Source: CAYFVU01 sp964346645
Lineage (GTDB): Bacteria > Spirochaetota > Spirochaetia > DSM-16054 > Sediminispirochaetaceae
DNA: 64,000 nt
Assembly: GCA_964346645.1 (NCBI GenBank)
Contig: CAYFVU010000008.1
Coordinates: forward strand, 4,014-68,013
Direction: 5' to 3'
Part shown: piece by piece, positions 1 through 7,333 of the stretch
Layout: each line of letters opens with the position of its first letter
How positions within the stretch are numbered: the first letter of the stretch is position 1
The notes under the pieces: model-generated
What the model was told of the DNA's origin: nothing
The model's database searches: none
Seen by the model: only the letters and a program-made list of their open reading frames with translations
Made by a program: the position numbers and the translations under genes

Positions 1-328
1 CGAGGGTATCCCGCAGCTCTGCTCCCTCCTCGTCGCTGCCGACGGAGCCGGCGAAGGCTACGGAAGCCCCGAGCCGGGCGAGCAGCGAGGCAGTGGTGAG
101 CGCGCCTCCTCCCACGAAGCGTGCCTCCGGCGAAATCATATGCAGGAGCTCGTCCATGATCTCGGGAGAAACGTGATGCGCCTCTCCCCTCCTGTACTCC
201 GGCAGGATCGAGCGTATCCGTCCGTCCATAGCCTCATCGATTCGTGTATAGTGATCTATGATGGGATTGCCGAAGAGGAGTATGCGGGCTCTCCCGCGCC
301 CCAGGTTCCGCGGATCGTGAGCGCTCAT
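1..328 (-). CDS. PfkB-family carbohydrate kinase, N-terminal part (runs off window)
   Basis: Open minus-strand frame from an ATG at 328 to the window edge, about 109 codons. The translation begins MSAHDPRNLGRGRARILLFG and continues with GNPIIDHYT and later RFVGGGALTTASLLARLG and FAGSVGSDEEG. That is the usual PfkB/ribokinase N-terminus: a beta strand, a G-N-P-x-x-D substrate aspartate, then the glycine-rich GG...N/T-A motif, then V-G-x-D-x-x-G. Such enzymes phosphorylate a sugar or nucleoside with ATP; the substrate cannot be told from this half. The ATG overlaps the stop of the upstream methyltransferase gene by four bases (ATGA), suggesting translational coupling. The C-terminal GAGD catalytic motif lies outside the window. 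Confidence 0.8.
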   Translation of the reverse strand, partial: MSAHDPRNLGRGRARILLFGNPIIDHYTRIDEAMDGRIRSILPEYRRGEAHHVSPEIMDELLHMISPEARFVGGGALTTASLLARLGASVAFAGSVGSDEEGAELRDTL

Positions 329-1275
329 AGCGAGCCGAGCTCCGGAAAAGGAGTGTGCCACTGCCATCCCGTCTTCCCGGTTTCCCTGTAGCGCTCGAGC
401 CTCCTAATGCTTATCTCTGCAAAGACCGGATCGATGTCGCAGGTGATGCAGCGTCGGCCGAGCCGTTCGGCGGCGATGAGCGTGGTGCCCGAGTGGGCGA
501 AGTGATCGGCCACCGTCTCGCCGGGTGTGCTCGAGGCGGCGATGACCCGCTCGGCCGCCTTCAGCGGCTTCTGCGCGTAGGTCCCGGGCACGTTCTCCTC
601 CATGCGGTAGAAGACCTGCTGTATGTCCACCCAGACGTTGCCCGGACGGATGGTCTGAGATCGTCCCCGTTCACTGTTCTCCGTTCTGGTTCCTCCGACC
701 TCCTTGTAGTAGCCTCTCAAGATCTTGGGAATATCGGTGTACTGTACCTCGAACAGGGGTTCCCCCTTCGTGTAGTAGAGCAGCTCCTGTCGTGTGGCCA
801 TCCAGTTTTTCTGGGTTCCGTAGCCCCTCTGGTTGCGCATGGTAATGAGGCTACGAGACTGCAGTTGTTCGAACTCCCGGAGGAGGAGGATCAGTTCCGG
901 AAGAGGCTGGAACCCCTGCTTCTGGTCGGCTCCGGTCCAGAGGTAGAAGTGGGCATCCTCCTCGAGGGCATCGACGGCGGCTGTAATCCACTTTCGTGAA
1001 AAGTCGATGTAGTCTTCTACGTCTCCGCTCGAGAGGCTCGAGGAGTGCTTGCTGCCGAGTCTGATGTTGTAGGGCGGATCGTGGAGGGCTAACCGGGCTC
1101 TTTCTCCGTCGTAAAACCTGCGCATCTGCGCTGCATCGGAGGCGTCGAGGACGGCAACTCGGTGGAGGCCCCGTGGATCTTTCCAGACTCCGCCGGCGCC
1201 GAGCCGGCAGAGGGGGAGGATCCGCTCATGGATCTCGGGGTAGGTGTCGAGTCTCGGAAGCTCTTCCTGTGCCAT
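325..1275 (-). CDS. Solitary beta-class DNA methyltransferase (N6-adenine or N4-cytosine)
   Basis: 316 aa. The catalytic motif IV DPPY is at about residues 66-69 and the SAM-binding motif I (FAHSGTT, a variant of FAGSGTT) at about 259-265. The order IV before I defines beta-class enzymes (pfam N6_N4_Mtase). It should transfer a methyl group from S-adenosylmethionine to an exocyclic amino group in DNA. No restriction endonuclease or specificity subunit gene is visible beside it, so it may be an orphan methylase used for regulation or marking, or the remnant of a system whose partner lies outside. It sits 24 nt after lysA on the same strand and overlaps the following kinase gene by ATGA. The start ATG at 1275 has no strong Shine-Dalgarno sequence. 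Confidence 0.82.
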   Translation of the reverse strand: MAQEELPRLDTYPEIHERILPLCRLGAGGVWKDPRGLHRVAVLDASDAAQMRRFYDGERARLALHDPPYNIRLGSKHSSSLSSGDVEDYIDFSRKWITAAVDALEEDAHFYLWTGADQKQGFQPLPELILLLREFEQLQSRSLITMRNQRGYGTQKNWMATRQELLYYTKGEPLFEVQYTDIPKILRGYYKEVGGTRTENSERGRSQTIRPGNVWVDIQQVFYRMEENVPGTYAQKPLKAAERVIAASSTPGETVADHFAHSGTTLIAAERLGRRCITCDIDPVFAEISIRRLERYRETGKTGWQWHTPFPELGSL

Positions 1276-1299
1276 CTGCGGCCGAGCTCTGTGGTATCC

Positions 1300-2562
1300 T
1301 CAGACCTCTACGGGAGCGCCGGGAAACCGCATGGTGGCGAAGTAGTCGTCGACGGTCTCGGCTCTCCGTATCTTGTCGAAGCTGCCGTCCTCTCTGAGCA
1401 GGACCTCGGCCGAGCGCAGCTTGCCGTTGTAGTTGAAGCCCATCGCATAGCCGTGGGCCCCGGTGTCGTGGATGACCACGAGGTCTCCGCGCTCGATCTT
1501 CGGCAGCCTCCGGTCTATGGCGAACTTGTCGATGTTCTCGCAGATAGAGCCGGTGACGTCGTAGGTTTCGCTGTGCTCCTCGTTCTCTTTGCCCGGAACG
1601 GTCACGTGGTGGTAGGCGCCGTACATGGCCGGGCGCATAAGGTTGGCCATCGTCGCGTCGAGTCCCACGTAGGTCTTGTACTTCTGCGCCACATGGCGGA
1701 CCCTGCTGACCAGATAGCCGTTGGGGCCGGTGATGTAGCGGCCGCACTCCATTACTATTTTGAGGGGATCGAGGCCGGCGGGTTTGACGATCTCCTCGTA
1801 GAGCTTTCTCGTCTCCTCGCCTACGTATTCGATGTCGACGGGCTGATCCTCCGGTTCGTAGGGAATGCCGATGCCGCCGCCCATGTTGACGAACTCGATG
1901 CGCACGCCGACCTTCTTCTGTATTTCCGCGGCGAGCTCGAAGAGCATCCGTGCCGTCTCCACGAAGTAGTCGGAGTTGAGCTCGTTACTCGCCACCATGG
2001 TGTGGAGGACGAAGCGACGCACCCCCTTCTCCTTTGCGATGCGGTAGGCCTCGAAGATCTGATCGTGGGTCAATCCGTACTTCGCCTCGGTCGGCTCGCC
2101 TATGATGACGTTGCCGGTCCTTCGGCTGCCCGGGTTGTATCTGAAGCTCAGCAGCTCGGGAAGACCGACGTGCTGCTCGAGGTAGTCGATGTGGGTGATG
2201 TCGTCGAGATTAATAACCGCGTCGAGCTCCTTCGCCACTCGGTACTCCTCGGCGGGGGTGTCGTTTGAGCTGAACATGATGTTCTCTCCCTCGATCCCCA
2301 CCTTGTCGGCAAGGATGAGCTCGGGAAGAGAGCTGCAGTCGGCGCCGAAGCCCTCCTCCTTCATCATGTGAAGGATAGTCGGATTAGGACAGGCCTTGAC
2401 GGCATAGTAGTTGGTAAAGCCGGGTGCCCAGGAGAAGGCGTTCTTCATCCTGCGGGCGGTTTTTCGGATTCCCTTTTCGTCGTAGATGTGGAAGGGGGTA
2501 GGCACCTGCTCGGCGATCTCCTCGAGCTTTTCCTTGCTGAATGGGATGGTCTTGTCGCTCAT
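1300..2562 (-). CDS. lysA: Diaminopimelate decarboxylase
   Basis: 420 aa fold-III PLP decarboxylase converting meso-diaminopimelate to L-lysine. The PLP lysine lies in YYAVKACPNP (about residue 55), followed by a G-A-D-C-S-S segment, a glycine-rich phosphate loop NMGGGIGIPY, and C-terminal DTGAHGYAMGFNYNG, as in LysA. Several family motifs are altered: HTMVASNELN stands where HIGSQ is usual, ECGRYITGP where EPGRS is usual, and CENIDKFA where CESxDxLA is usual. It may therefore belong to a divergent subfamily. Carboxynorspermidine decarboxylase is a less likely alternative, because the gene lies 12 nt downstream of dapL and in line with dapA. A GAGGAG ribosome-binding site precedes the ATG. 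Confidence 0.87.
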   Translation of the reverse strand: MSDKTIPFSKEKLEEIAEQVPTPFHIYDEKGIRKTARRMKNAFSWAPGFTNYYAVKACPNPTILHMMKEEGFGADCSSLPELILADKVGIEGENIMFSSNDTPAEEYRVAKELDAVINLDDITHIDYLEQHVGLPELLSFRYNPGSRRTGNVIIGEPTEAKYGLTHDQIFEAYRIAKEKGVRRFVLHTMVASNELNSDYFVETARMLFELAAEIQKKVGVRIEFVNMGGGIGIPYEPEDQPVDIEYVGEETRKLYEEIVKPAGLDPLKIVMECGRYITGPNGYLVSRVRHVAQKYKTYVGLDATMANLMRPAMYGAYHHVTVPGKENEEHSETYDVTGSICENIDKFAIDRRLPKIERGDLVVIHDTGAHGYAMGFNYNGKLRSAEVLLREDGSFDKIRRAETVDDYFATMRFPGAPVEV

Positions 2563-2574
2563 GTATCTGCTCCT

Positions 2575-3804
2575 CTACAGCTTGAGATTTTGAATGATGG
2601 AATCGACCGCCTTGCGGATATCCTCGCGGTGGCCGAATGCGCTGAGGCGAAAGTAGCCCTCTCCTCCGGGACCGAAGCCGACGCCGGGAGTGCCGATAAC
2701 GCCGGTCTCGTTAAGGAGCTTGTCGAAGAAGTCCCAGGAACTGAGGCCGTTCGGTGTCTTGAGCCAGATGTAAGGGGCGTTATCGCCGCCGTTCGCGCTC
2801 AGGCCGATCGAACGGAGTCCTTCGCGGATGATGCGTGCGTTCTCCATGTAGTAGTCTACCAGTCCGCGGCTTTCGGCAAGGCCCTTTTCGGTAAAGACCG
2901 AGAGGGCGCCCTCCTGCACGATGTTCGATGCGCCGTTGAAGAAGGTGCTCTGCCGCCTGTTCCACATCTTTCTCAGCTCGTCGGGTTCGCTGTCCTCAGC
3001 AACGAGTGCCGAAGGCACCACGGTCCAGCCGAGGCGCACACCGGTAAAGCCGGCGAACTTCGAGAGGCTGTTGATCTCTACGGCGCACTCCTTTGCTCCC
3101 TCGACCTCGTAAATGGTCTTCGGGAGGCTCTCGTCGGAGATGTACTCCGAATAGGAGGCGTCGTAGATGATGACCGCCCGGTGCTCCCTCGCGTAGTCGA
3201 CGAAGGCCTCGAGCTGCTCCTTGGTCGCTACCGCGCCGGTCGGGTTGTTCGGGCTGCAGAGGTAGATCAGATCCGCCTTTTCCTTCGGGAGGTCGGGGAT
3301 GAAGCCGTTCTCCTCTCTACAGGGCATGTAGAGCAGCCCCTCGTAGAGTCCCTTGTCGGGGTCGTGCTCGCCGGTCCTGCCGGCGATGACGTTGGTGTCG
3401 ACGTACACAGGGTAGGCGGGATCCTGCACCGCTACCACGTTGTCTCGTGCGAAGATGGACTGTATGTTGCCCGAATCGGGTTTCGCCCCGTCGCTGATGA
3501 AAAACTCATCCGGCGAGAGGCCGGCGTCTCTGCGGTCGTAGTACTCGGCGAGCTTCTCTCTGAGCTCGGTATTGCCCTGCTCGTCGCCGTACCCGGAGTA
3601 GGTCTCGCGGGAGGAGAGCTTGTCCACCCCCCTCTTGAGCCCCTCGAGGACGGTCGGTGTAAGCGGCTCGGTGGTGTTGCCGATGCCGAGCTTCATGAGC
3701 TCCGCACCCGGATTCTCTCGCGTGTAGGCTTCGGTTCGCCTGGCGATCTCCGGGAACAGATATCCTGCGGATAGTTTACGGTAGTTGTGATTTATTCGTG
3801 CCAT
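2575..3804 (-). CDS. dapL: LL-diaminopimelate aminotransferase
   Basis: 409 aa class I/II PLP aminotransferase. It converts tetrahydrodipicolinate directly to LL-diaminopimelate using glutamate, bypassing the DapD/C/E or Ddh steps. The N-terminus (INHNYRKLSAGYLFPEIARR) and the LGIGNTTEPL and FISDGAKPD segments are typical of DapL. The PLP lysine is in NSLSKFAGFTGVRLGW, and CSPNNPTGA is the substrate-carboxylate loop. The length matches the family (about 410). A GAGGAG ribosome-binding site lies upstream of the ATG at 3804. It is part of the minus-strand dapA-dapL-lysA lysine/peptidoglycan set; dapB and dapF are not in the window. Confidence 0.95.
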   Translation of the reverse strand: MARINHNYRKLSAGYLFPEIARRTEAYTRENPGAELMKLGIGNTTEPLTPTVLEGLKRGVDKLSSRETYSGYGDEQGNTELREKLAEYYDRRDAGLSPDEFFISDGAKPDSGNIQSIFARDNVVAVQDPAYPVYVDTNVIAGRTGEHDPDKGLYEGLLYMPCREENGFIPDLPKEKADLIYLCSPNNPTGAVATKEQLEAFVDYAREHRAVIIYDASYSEYISDESLPKTIYEVEGAKECAVEINSLSKFAGFTGVRLGWTVVPSALVAEDSEPDELRKMWNRRQSTFFNGASNIVQEGALSVFTEKGLAESRGLVDYYMENARIIREGLRSIGLSANGGDNAPYIWLKTPNGLSSWDFFDKLLNETGVIGTPGVGFGPGGEGYFRLSAFGHREDIRKAVDSIIQNLKL

Positions 3805-3876
3805 AATGCAAAAAACTCCTCTCGTTCTATTACTTGGCGCTGCTCTCGGGCCGGTCGGACGAGGCCGAACGGATAT

Positions 3877-3901
3877 GTGCCGCGGCTTTGTACCGCGGCA
3901 C
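3877..3901. repeat. Perfect 9-bp hairpin between dapA and dapL
   Basis: GTGCCGCGG (3877-3885), a 7-nt loop and CCGCGGCAC (3893-3901) form a perfect GC-rich stem in the dapA-dapL spacer. No T-run follows on either strand, so it is not a canonical terminator. It could protect a processed end or modulate dapL expression relative to dapA. Confidence 0.6.
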
Positions 3902-3937
3902 TATACCCTGCGCCGGGATGCTGTGTTCGATCTGTAT

Positions 3938-3960
3938 GCTAAGCGGCAGTGCTGCTTAGC
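3938..3960. repeat. Hairpin overlapping the dapA stop codon
   Basis: GCTAAGC (3938-3944) pairs with GCTTAGC (3954-3960), and the stem can extend inwards by a mismatch or wobble and two more pairs, leaving a tight loop. It overlaps the dapA stop codon (3956-3958). No U-tract is present. With the hairpin at 3877 it makes a two-hairpin spacer before dapL. Confidence 0.5.
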
Positions 3961-4861
3961 GGGTGGCTGCCGCCTCCGGGGCTCCGATGCGGTCTATCAC
4001 GCCTCTGAGGGTCTCGTAGTGCTCGTCCTTGGAGAATCTGCACATCGGTAGACGGAACTCCTCCTCGCACCAGCCCCGAAGGGCCATCGCCGTCTTAATC
4101 GGGATGGGATTGGTCTCGAGGAAGAGCGCCTTGAAGAAATCCATGAGCCGCTCGTTCTCCGATCTCGCCTTCTCTATATCCCCGTCGAGGGCGGTGTGTA
4201 CGAAATCAACCATCTGTTTCGGGATGAGATTCGCGCCGACCGAAACCACCCCATCTCCTCCGGCCTCGATGAGAGGGAACGTCATGTTGTCATCGCCGGA
4301 GAGCACGCTGAACCCTTCGTTCCGATTCTGAATGACATCCTTCATCTGGTCAAGGTTTCCCGAGGCCTCCTTTACACCGACAATGTTCTCACAGTCGTTC
4401 ATCAATCTTACGAGCGTCTCGGTTTCCACATTTATTCCCGTTCTGCCCTTGATGTTGTAGACGATGCAGGGAATAGAGACCGAATCGGCTATCTCGCGAA
4501 AGTGCAGATAGAGCCCCTTCTGCGTAGGCTTGTTGTAGTAGGGATTGACCAGCAGCAGAGCATCGACTCCCGCCTCTTCGGCGTGCTTGGAGAGCCTGAC
4601 CGCCTCTCGGGTCGAGTTGCTTCCCGTGCCGGCGATTATCGGTACCCTTCCATTGGCGTCCTCGACGGCCAGCTCTATTACGCGGTCGTGTTCGTCGTGG
4701 CTGAGGGTGGGACTCTCGCCGGTGGTGCCGCAGGGAACCAATCCGTCGATTCCGCTCTCTATCTGGAAGTCGATAATATTTCGGTAAGCCTTTTCATCGA
4801 CGCCTCCGTCCGTGAGAAACGGAGTAATGATCGCCGTGTAAACTCCTCTGAACTGTTTCAT
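3956..4861 (-). CDS. dapA: 4-hydroxy-tetrahydrodipicolinate synthase
   Basis: 301 aa TIM-barrel lyase condensing pyruvate with aspartate semialdehyde, the first committed step of the diaminopimelate/lysine branch. Motifs seen: GVYTAIITPF at the N-terminus, GTTGESPTLS (substrate-binding T-T pair), AGTGSNST, NPYYNKPTQ with the catalytic-triad Tyr, YNIKGRTGIN (YNxPxR region), and GVKEASG containing the Schiff-base lysine. The length is typical (about 290-300). First gene of the minus-strand dapA-dapL-lysA set, with a recognisable promoter at 4893-4921 and an AG-rich ribosome-binding region before the ATG. Confidence 0.94.
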   Translation of the reverse strand: MKQFRGVYTAIITPFLTDGGVDEKAYRNIIDFQIESGIDGLVPCGTTGESPTLSHDEHDRVIELAVEDANGRVPIIAGTGSNSTREAVRLSKHAEEAGVDALLLVNPYYNKPTQKGLYLHFREIADSVSIPCIVYNIKGRTGINVETETLVRLMNDCENIVGVKEASGNLDQMKDVIQNRNEGFSVLSGDDNMTFPLIEAGGDGVVSVGANLIPKQMVDFVHTALDGDIEKARSENERLMDFFKALFLETNPIPIKTAMALRGWCEEEFRLPMCRFSKDEHYETLRGVIDRIGAPEAAATR

Positions 4862-4892
4862 TTTCTACCTCTCCTTTTGTGAGTATATGTAC

Positions 4893-4921
4893 ATTATAAC
4901 GCAATTGTGGTACAATGTCTA
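4893..4921 (-). promoter_or_regulatory. Probable dapA promoter
   Basis: On the minus strand TAGACA (4916-4921) and a perfect TATAAT (4893-4898) are separated by exactly 17 nt, reading towards dapA, whose ATG is at 4861. This matches a housekeeping sigma-70 promoter with one or two -35 mismatches. Confidence 0.65.
4904..4918. promoter_or_regulatory. Candidate operator: ATTGT-GGT-ACAAT dyad in the dapA promoter
   Basis: A perfect 5-3-5 palindrome (4904-4916) lies between the -35 and -10 boxes of the dapA promoter, where a bound repressor would block polymerase. The 15-mer ATTGTGGTACAATGT recurs with two changes at 26099-26113, in another divergent promoter region. Whether any protein binds here is unknown. 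Confidence 0.45.
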
Positions 4922-4978
4922 TATATAAAACAATAAGTTTTTATAATAACATCCTGTAAAACTAATGGAGTCGATATA

Positions 4979-5647
4979 ATGGAATCGGTAAGCAGTGTGG
5001 TGAAAAAGTTGCTCAACAGAAAACCATTCCTCTTCGAGGCTTTCGGCCGAGGGATCCTGAGCTACGGCAGCCTGGCCGCGGAGTTCAAACCGGCGATAGA
5101 GAGTTCTCTCGGCAAGGAGGTGAAGGAGTCCGCCATCGTCATGGCCCTGCGCAGATATGCCGAGGAGATAAGGGAACGGCCGGAGCTGACCGAGCCGCGG
5201 AGGGGTCGCCTCTCCTGCGAGATCCTCATGAAGACGAACATATGCGACTTCAATGTCTACAAGACCGACCGGCTCCTCGAGCGCCTCAAGGAGCTCTACG
5301 AACTGATTCAGATCGGCCGTGGGGATTTTCTCAACATCACCGTGGGCAACGAGGAGGTGAGCATCGCGGTGAGTGAAAAGTACGAGGAGCAGATGCAGGA
5401 TTTTCTCGAGGACGAGGAGATCATCGATCACAAGAGGGGGCTCGTCTCCCTCACCATGCTCTTCTCGGGAGACTTCCTACAGACCCCAGGTATCATATTT
5501 CAGGTGCTCAGACTGCTCGCGTGGGAGAACATCAATGTCTATGAGATCATCTCGACGATGACCGAACTCACCGTTGTAATCAGGAAAGAGGACTCCACCA
5601 GGGGCTACGAGGCACTGCAGGACTTCATCGAGGCGCCCCTTCACTGA
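4979..5647 (+). CDS. ACT-domain protein divergent from dapA, possible lysine-pathway regulator
   Basis: 222 aa, no precise family recognised. The N-terminal third (about residues 20-75; SYGSLAAEFK, then a helix-rich AIVMALRRYAEEI) looks like a small winged-helix-type fold. The C-terminus (about 155-220) reads TPGIIFQVLRLLAWENINVY, then a short strand TELTVVIRKED and a helix, which is the beta-alpha-beta pattern of an aspartokinase-type ACT domain that binds amino acids. It starts 117 nt from dapA on the opposite strand; GGAG at 4967-4970 is 8 nt before the ATG. The position suggests an amino-acid-sensing regulator of the dap genes, but that is inference. A stem-loop overlaps its stop codon. 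Confidence 0.7.
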   Translation: MESVSSVVKKLLNRKPFLFEAFGRGILSYGSLAAEFKPAIESSLGKEVKESAIVMALRRYAEEIRERPELTEPRRGRLSCEILMKTNICDFNVYKTDRLLERLKELYELIQIGRGDFLNITVGNEEVSIAVSEKYEEQMQDFLEDEEIIDHKRGLVSLTMLFSGDFLQTPGIIFQVLRLLAWENINVYEIISTMTELTVVIRKEDSTRGYEALQDFIEAPLH

Positions 5648-5656
5648 GGGCGCCTC
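5630..5656 (+). terminator. Stem-loop at the 3' end of the ACT-domain gene
   Basis: GAGGCGCCC (5630-5638) and GGGCGCCTC (5648-5656) form a perfect 9-bp stem whose 9-nt loop contains the TGA stop codon. There is no U-run directly after it, so termination efficiency is uncertain; it may act for transcripts from both sides. Confidence 0.45.
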
Positions 5657-5683
5657 TCGCCTCCTCTTCACGTTTCCTCGAGG

Positions 5684-5851
5684 CTATTTCCGCTCTTTTT
5701 TAGGGCCGAGATGAATGGTAATTTCGCCGTTCGGATCGGTACCCTTCAGAGGCTCTATCATCGCACGTACGAGATTGTCCGTCAGCTCTTCGAGAAAGTC
5801 GTTGAGCGGTATCTCTTTGCCGTCGATTTTGATCTCTACTTCTCGTTCCAT
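5684..5851 (-). CDS. Small 55-aa protein overlapping mobB
   Basis: A 55-codon frame starting MEREVEIKIDGKEIPLNDFL and ending in GPKKERK. GGAGGAG stands 2 nt before the ATG at 5851, close but strong. Its first 16 nt overlap the end of the mobB gene in another frame, the usual arrangement for a coupled downstream gene. The composition is orderly: a beta strand (EVEIKI), a G-K-E-I-P-L turn, an amphipathic helix (DFLEELTDNLVRAMIEPL) and a final strand (GEITIHL). I do not recognise a named family with certainty. The position suggests a partner of the MobB-like GTPase. Confidence 0.6.
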   Translation of the reverse strand: MEREVEIKIDGKEIPLNDFLEELTDNLVRAMIEPLKGTDPNGEITIHLGPKKERK

Positions 5852-6363
5852 AACTCCTCCAAAAAAGTTATTATTTGCTCTATATCGGCCGAATCGAAGA
5901 TCGGCTTCTCTGCGGCGCGGGCAAAGTCGGGCGCGCGGGGCGGATCCTGTGTCCCGAGCCTGAATGATGAGAGGACATAGGCGGAAATTTTCTCCGGCGG
6001 CCGTTTCGGCCCTTCGGCGGCGCTGTGTGCTCCGAGGACCTCGATACAGGGATGGCCGGGGAAATAGAAGCCCTCGGAGAGAAGACGGTCGGCCCTGGGA
6101 AAGAGCTCGAGCAGCTCCGAGCTCTCAAGAGCATCGTAGCGGTAGAGTCGGGCCGCATCGGATCCGACGAGTGCGATCTCGGCTGAGCCGGCTCGGTGGA
6201 AGAGCTCGGTGTCGCTCCCCTCGCGGTCCTCGGCTACATGGTGGGTGGTTTTCTTCACGGCCCCAACACGGTATCCTCTTCGGGAAAACTCCTCGATGAG
6301 GCGTGAGAGGAGGGTGGTTTTTCCTGTGCTCGACCAGCCGACGAATGATGCGATGAATTTCAT
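5836..6363 (-). CDS. mobB: MobB-like molybdopterin-guanine dinucleotide biosynthesis adaptor (P-loop GTPase)
   Basis: 175 aa from the ATG at 6363; an in-frame upstream ATG at 6423 would add 20 non-homologous residues. MKFIASFVG is followed by the Walker A GWSSTGKTT (residues 9-17), then RGYRVGAVKKTTHH and SDTELFHRAGS, which are characteristic of MobB. The family binds GTP and assists MobA in attaching GMP to molybdopterin. No moa, moe or mobA gene is in the window, so the link to molybdenum cofactor rests on similarity. It is divergent from the NTPase gene at 6418 and is followed by the overlapping 55-aa gene. Confidence 0.8.
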   Translation of the reverse strand: MKFIASFVGWSSTGKTTLLSRLIEEFSRRGYRVGAVKKTTHHVAEDREGSDTELFHRAGSAEIALVGSDAARLYRYDALESSELLELFPRADRLLSEGFYFPGHPCIEVLGAHSAAEGPKRPPEKISAYVLSSFRLGTQDPPRAPDFARAAEKPIFDSADIEQIITFLEELWNEK

Positions 6364-6417
6364 TGCCTGTTCCGAGGTAGTAGTGTAACGAATAGACTGA
6401 AACAGAGGAAGGCCCGT

Positions 6418-6951
6418 ATGCACACACTGCGTATTATTACCGGCAAGATCAACTCAGGCAAGACGACAGAGTTGAGTCGCAGGATAGAGGAGTATAGACT
6501 GCAGGGCATGCGTGTCGGAGGCTTCATCACCGAGGCGCTCCGGCGCGACGGCATCAAACAGGCCTACTATCTGCGAAGAATCGGCACCGAAGAGCGGCTG
6601 CTGCTGGCAGAGCGTACCGAACGAGCCGATTCGTCGGAAGACGAGAAGGGGCGCCGACCCGCAGAGAAAGGTATGCGGACTCCCGGTTTCGTGTTCCACT
6701 CCGAGAGTTTCGCCCTCTCTTCAAAGTGGCTCTGGGAAGAACGGGAGGCGGATGTGCTCTGCATCGACGAGCTCGGACCGCTGGAGCTACGTGGGGAGGG
6801 TCACTGGCCGATCCTGGTCCGCATCATCGAGACAGGACCGGAGATAATCGAAACCGTGGTAAGGTCGGAGCTGCTCGGTGAGTTTACACGCCGTTTCGAA
6901 GCCCTGGGAAGGAAAGTAGAGATAGTGAGAGTCTCGTTTACTGGAGAGTAG
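6418..6951 (+). CDS. THEP1/DUF265-type nucleoside-triphosphatase
   Basis: 177 aa P-loop NTPase. Walker A GKINSGKTT lies at about residues 9-17, GGFITEALRRDG follows as in THEP1, and the Walker B segment DVLCIDELGPLELRG is distinctive for this family of nucleotide-triphosphatases. They hydrolyse ATP/GTP slowly and their physiological role is poorly known. The gene is divergent from mobB with only 54 nt between starts, so both probably share a short promoter region. Paired small P-loop proteins of MobB and THEP1 type suggest a common function in nucleotide-linked cofactor handling, which is inference. Confidence 0.8.
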   Translation: MHTLRIITGKINSGKTTELSRRIEEYRLQGMRVGGFITEALRRDGIKQAYYLRRIGTEERLLLAERTERADSSEDEKGRRPAEKGMRTPGFVFHSESFALSSKWLWEEREADVLCIDELGPLELRGEGHWPILVRIIETGPEIIETVVRSELLGEFTRRFEALGRKVEIVRVSFTGE

Positions 6952-6987
6952 GAGAGGAGATTTTCTTCTCCCGTTTCTGTTTCGGGA

Positions 6988-7218
6988 TTACCTGCGCTTC
7001 TTTACCCGCGTGCGGTAGGTGAGTCCCACCGCGTCGCAGGCCACTCGCACTTCGTCATCCATGCGCTTGGGAGCGATGATTTCCACGAGGTTCTCATTGG
7101 GGTGGATGGTGATGCTCTCGATCGATGATACACTCCGCAGCGCGGCCTTGAGGCTGTCCGCGTTTTCCCCGCTTAGTTTATCAACCAAATAGTAGAATGT
7201 TTTTCCTCTCATACCCAT
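6988..7218 (-). CDS. Small protein with HMA/ferredoxin-like fold, no metal-binding cysteines
   Basis: About 76 aa from the ATG at 7218 (alternative ATG at 7212, or an in-frame TTG at 7260). The predicted strand-helix-strand-strand-helix-strand pattern (FYYLVDKL, DSLKAALRSV, SITIHP, LVEIIAP, DDEVRVACDAVG, YRTRV) matches a heavy-metal-associated-like ferredoxin fold, but the CxxC metal motif is absent. It may be a degenerate HMA or a small-molecule-binding domain. No good Shine-Dalgarno precedes any candidate start. A TATAGA box four bases before the ATG raises the chance of a leaderless message. Convergent with the NTPase gene and divergent from the first lipoprotein gene. Confidence 0.55.
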   Translation of the reverse strand: MGMRGKTFYYLVDKLSGENADSLKAALRSVSSIESITIHPNENLVEIIAPKRMDDEVRVACDAVGLTYRTRVKKRR

Positions 7219-7279
7219 AAATCTATACTTTGGATGAGAAAGAGTCAAAATTTGTGTCAAAAAAGTTGAAAAAAGGCTG

Positions 7280-7310
7280 GGAATGCATTACGTTTTTCTC
7301 GTAACATTCC
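7280..7310 (+). promoter_or_regulatory. Bulged hairpin in the 5' leader of the first LPP20 lipoprotein gene
   Basis: GGAATG (7280-7285) pairs with CATTCC (7305-7310), and TTACG (7288-7292) with CGTAA (7300-7304), leaving a 2-nt bulge and a T-rich 7-nt loop. It ends about 10 nt before the AGGAGAG ribosome-binding site of the lipoprotein gene, so it could affect mRNA stability or translation. Confidence 0.45.
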
Positions 7311-7333
7311 TCAAAAGACAAAAGGAGAGCGAT

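Noticed and set aside
355..3774. Long open plus-strand frames antisense to the methyltransferase, lysA and dapL genes
   Set aside because: They mirror the codon bias of real minus-strand genes, lack ribosome-binding sites and known motifs, while the minus-strand products are full-length recognisable enzymes.
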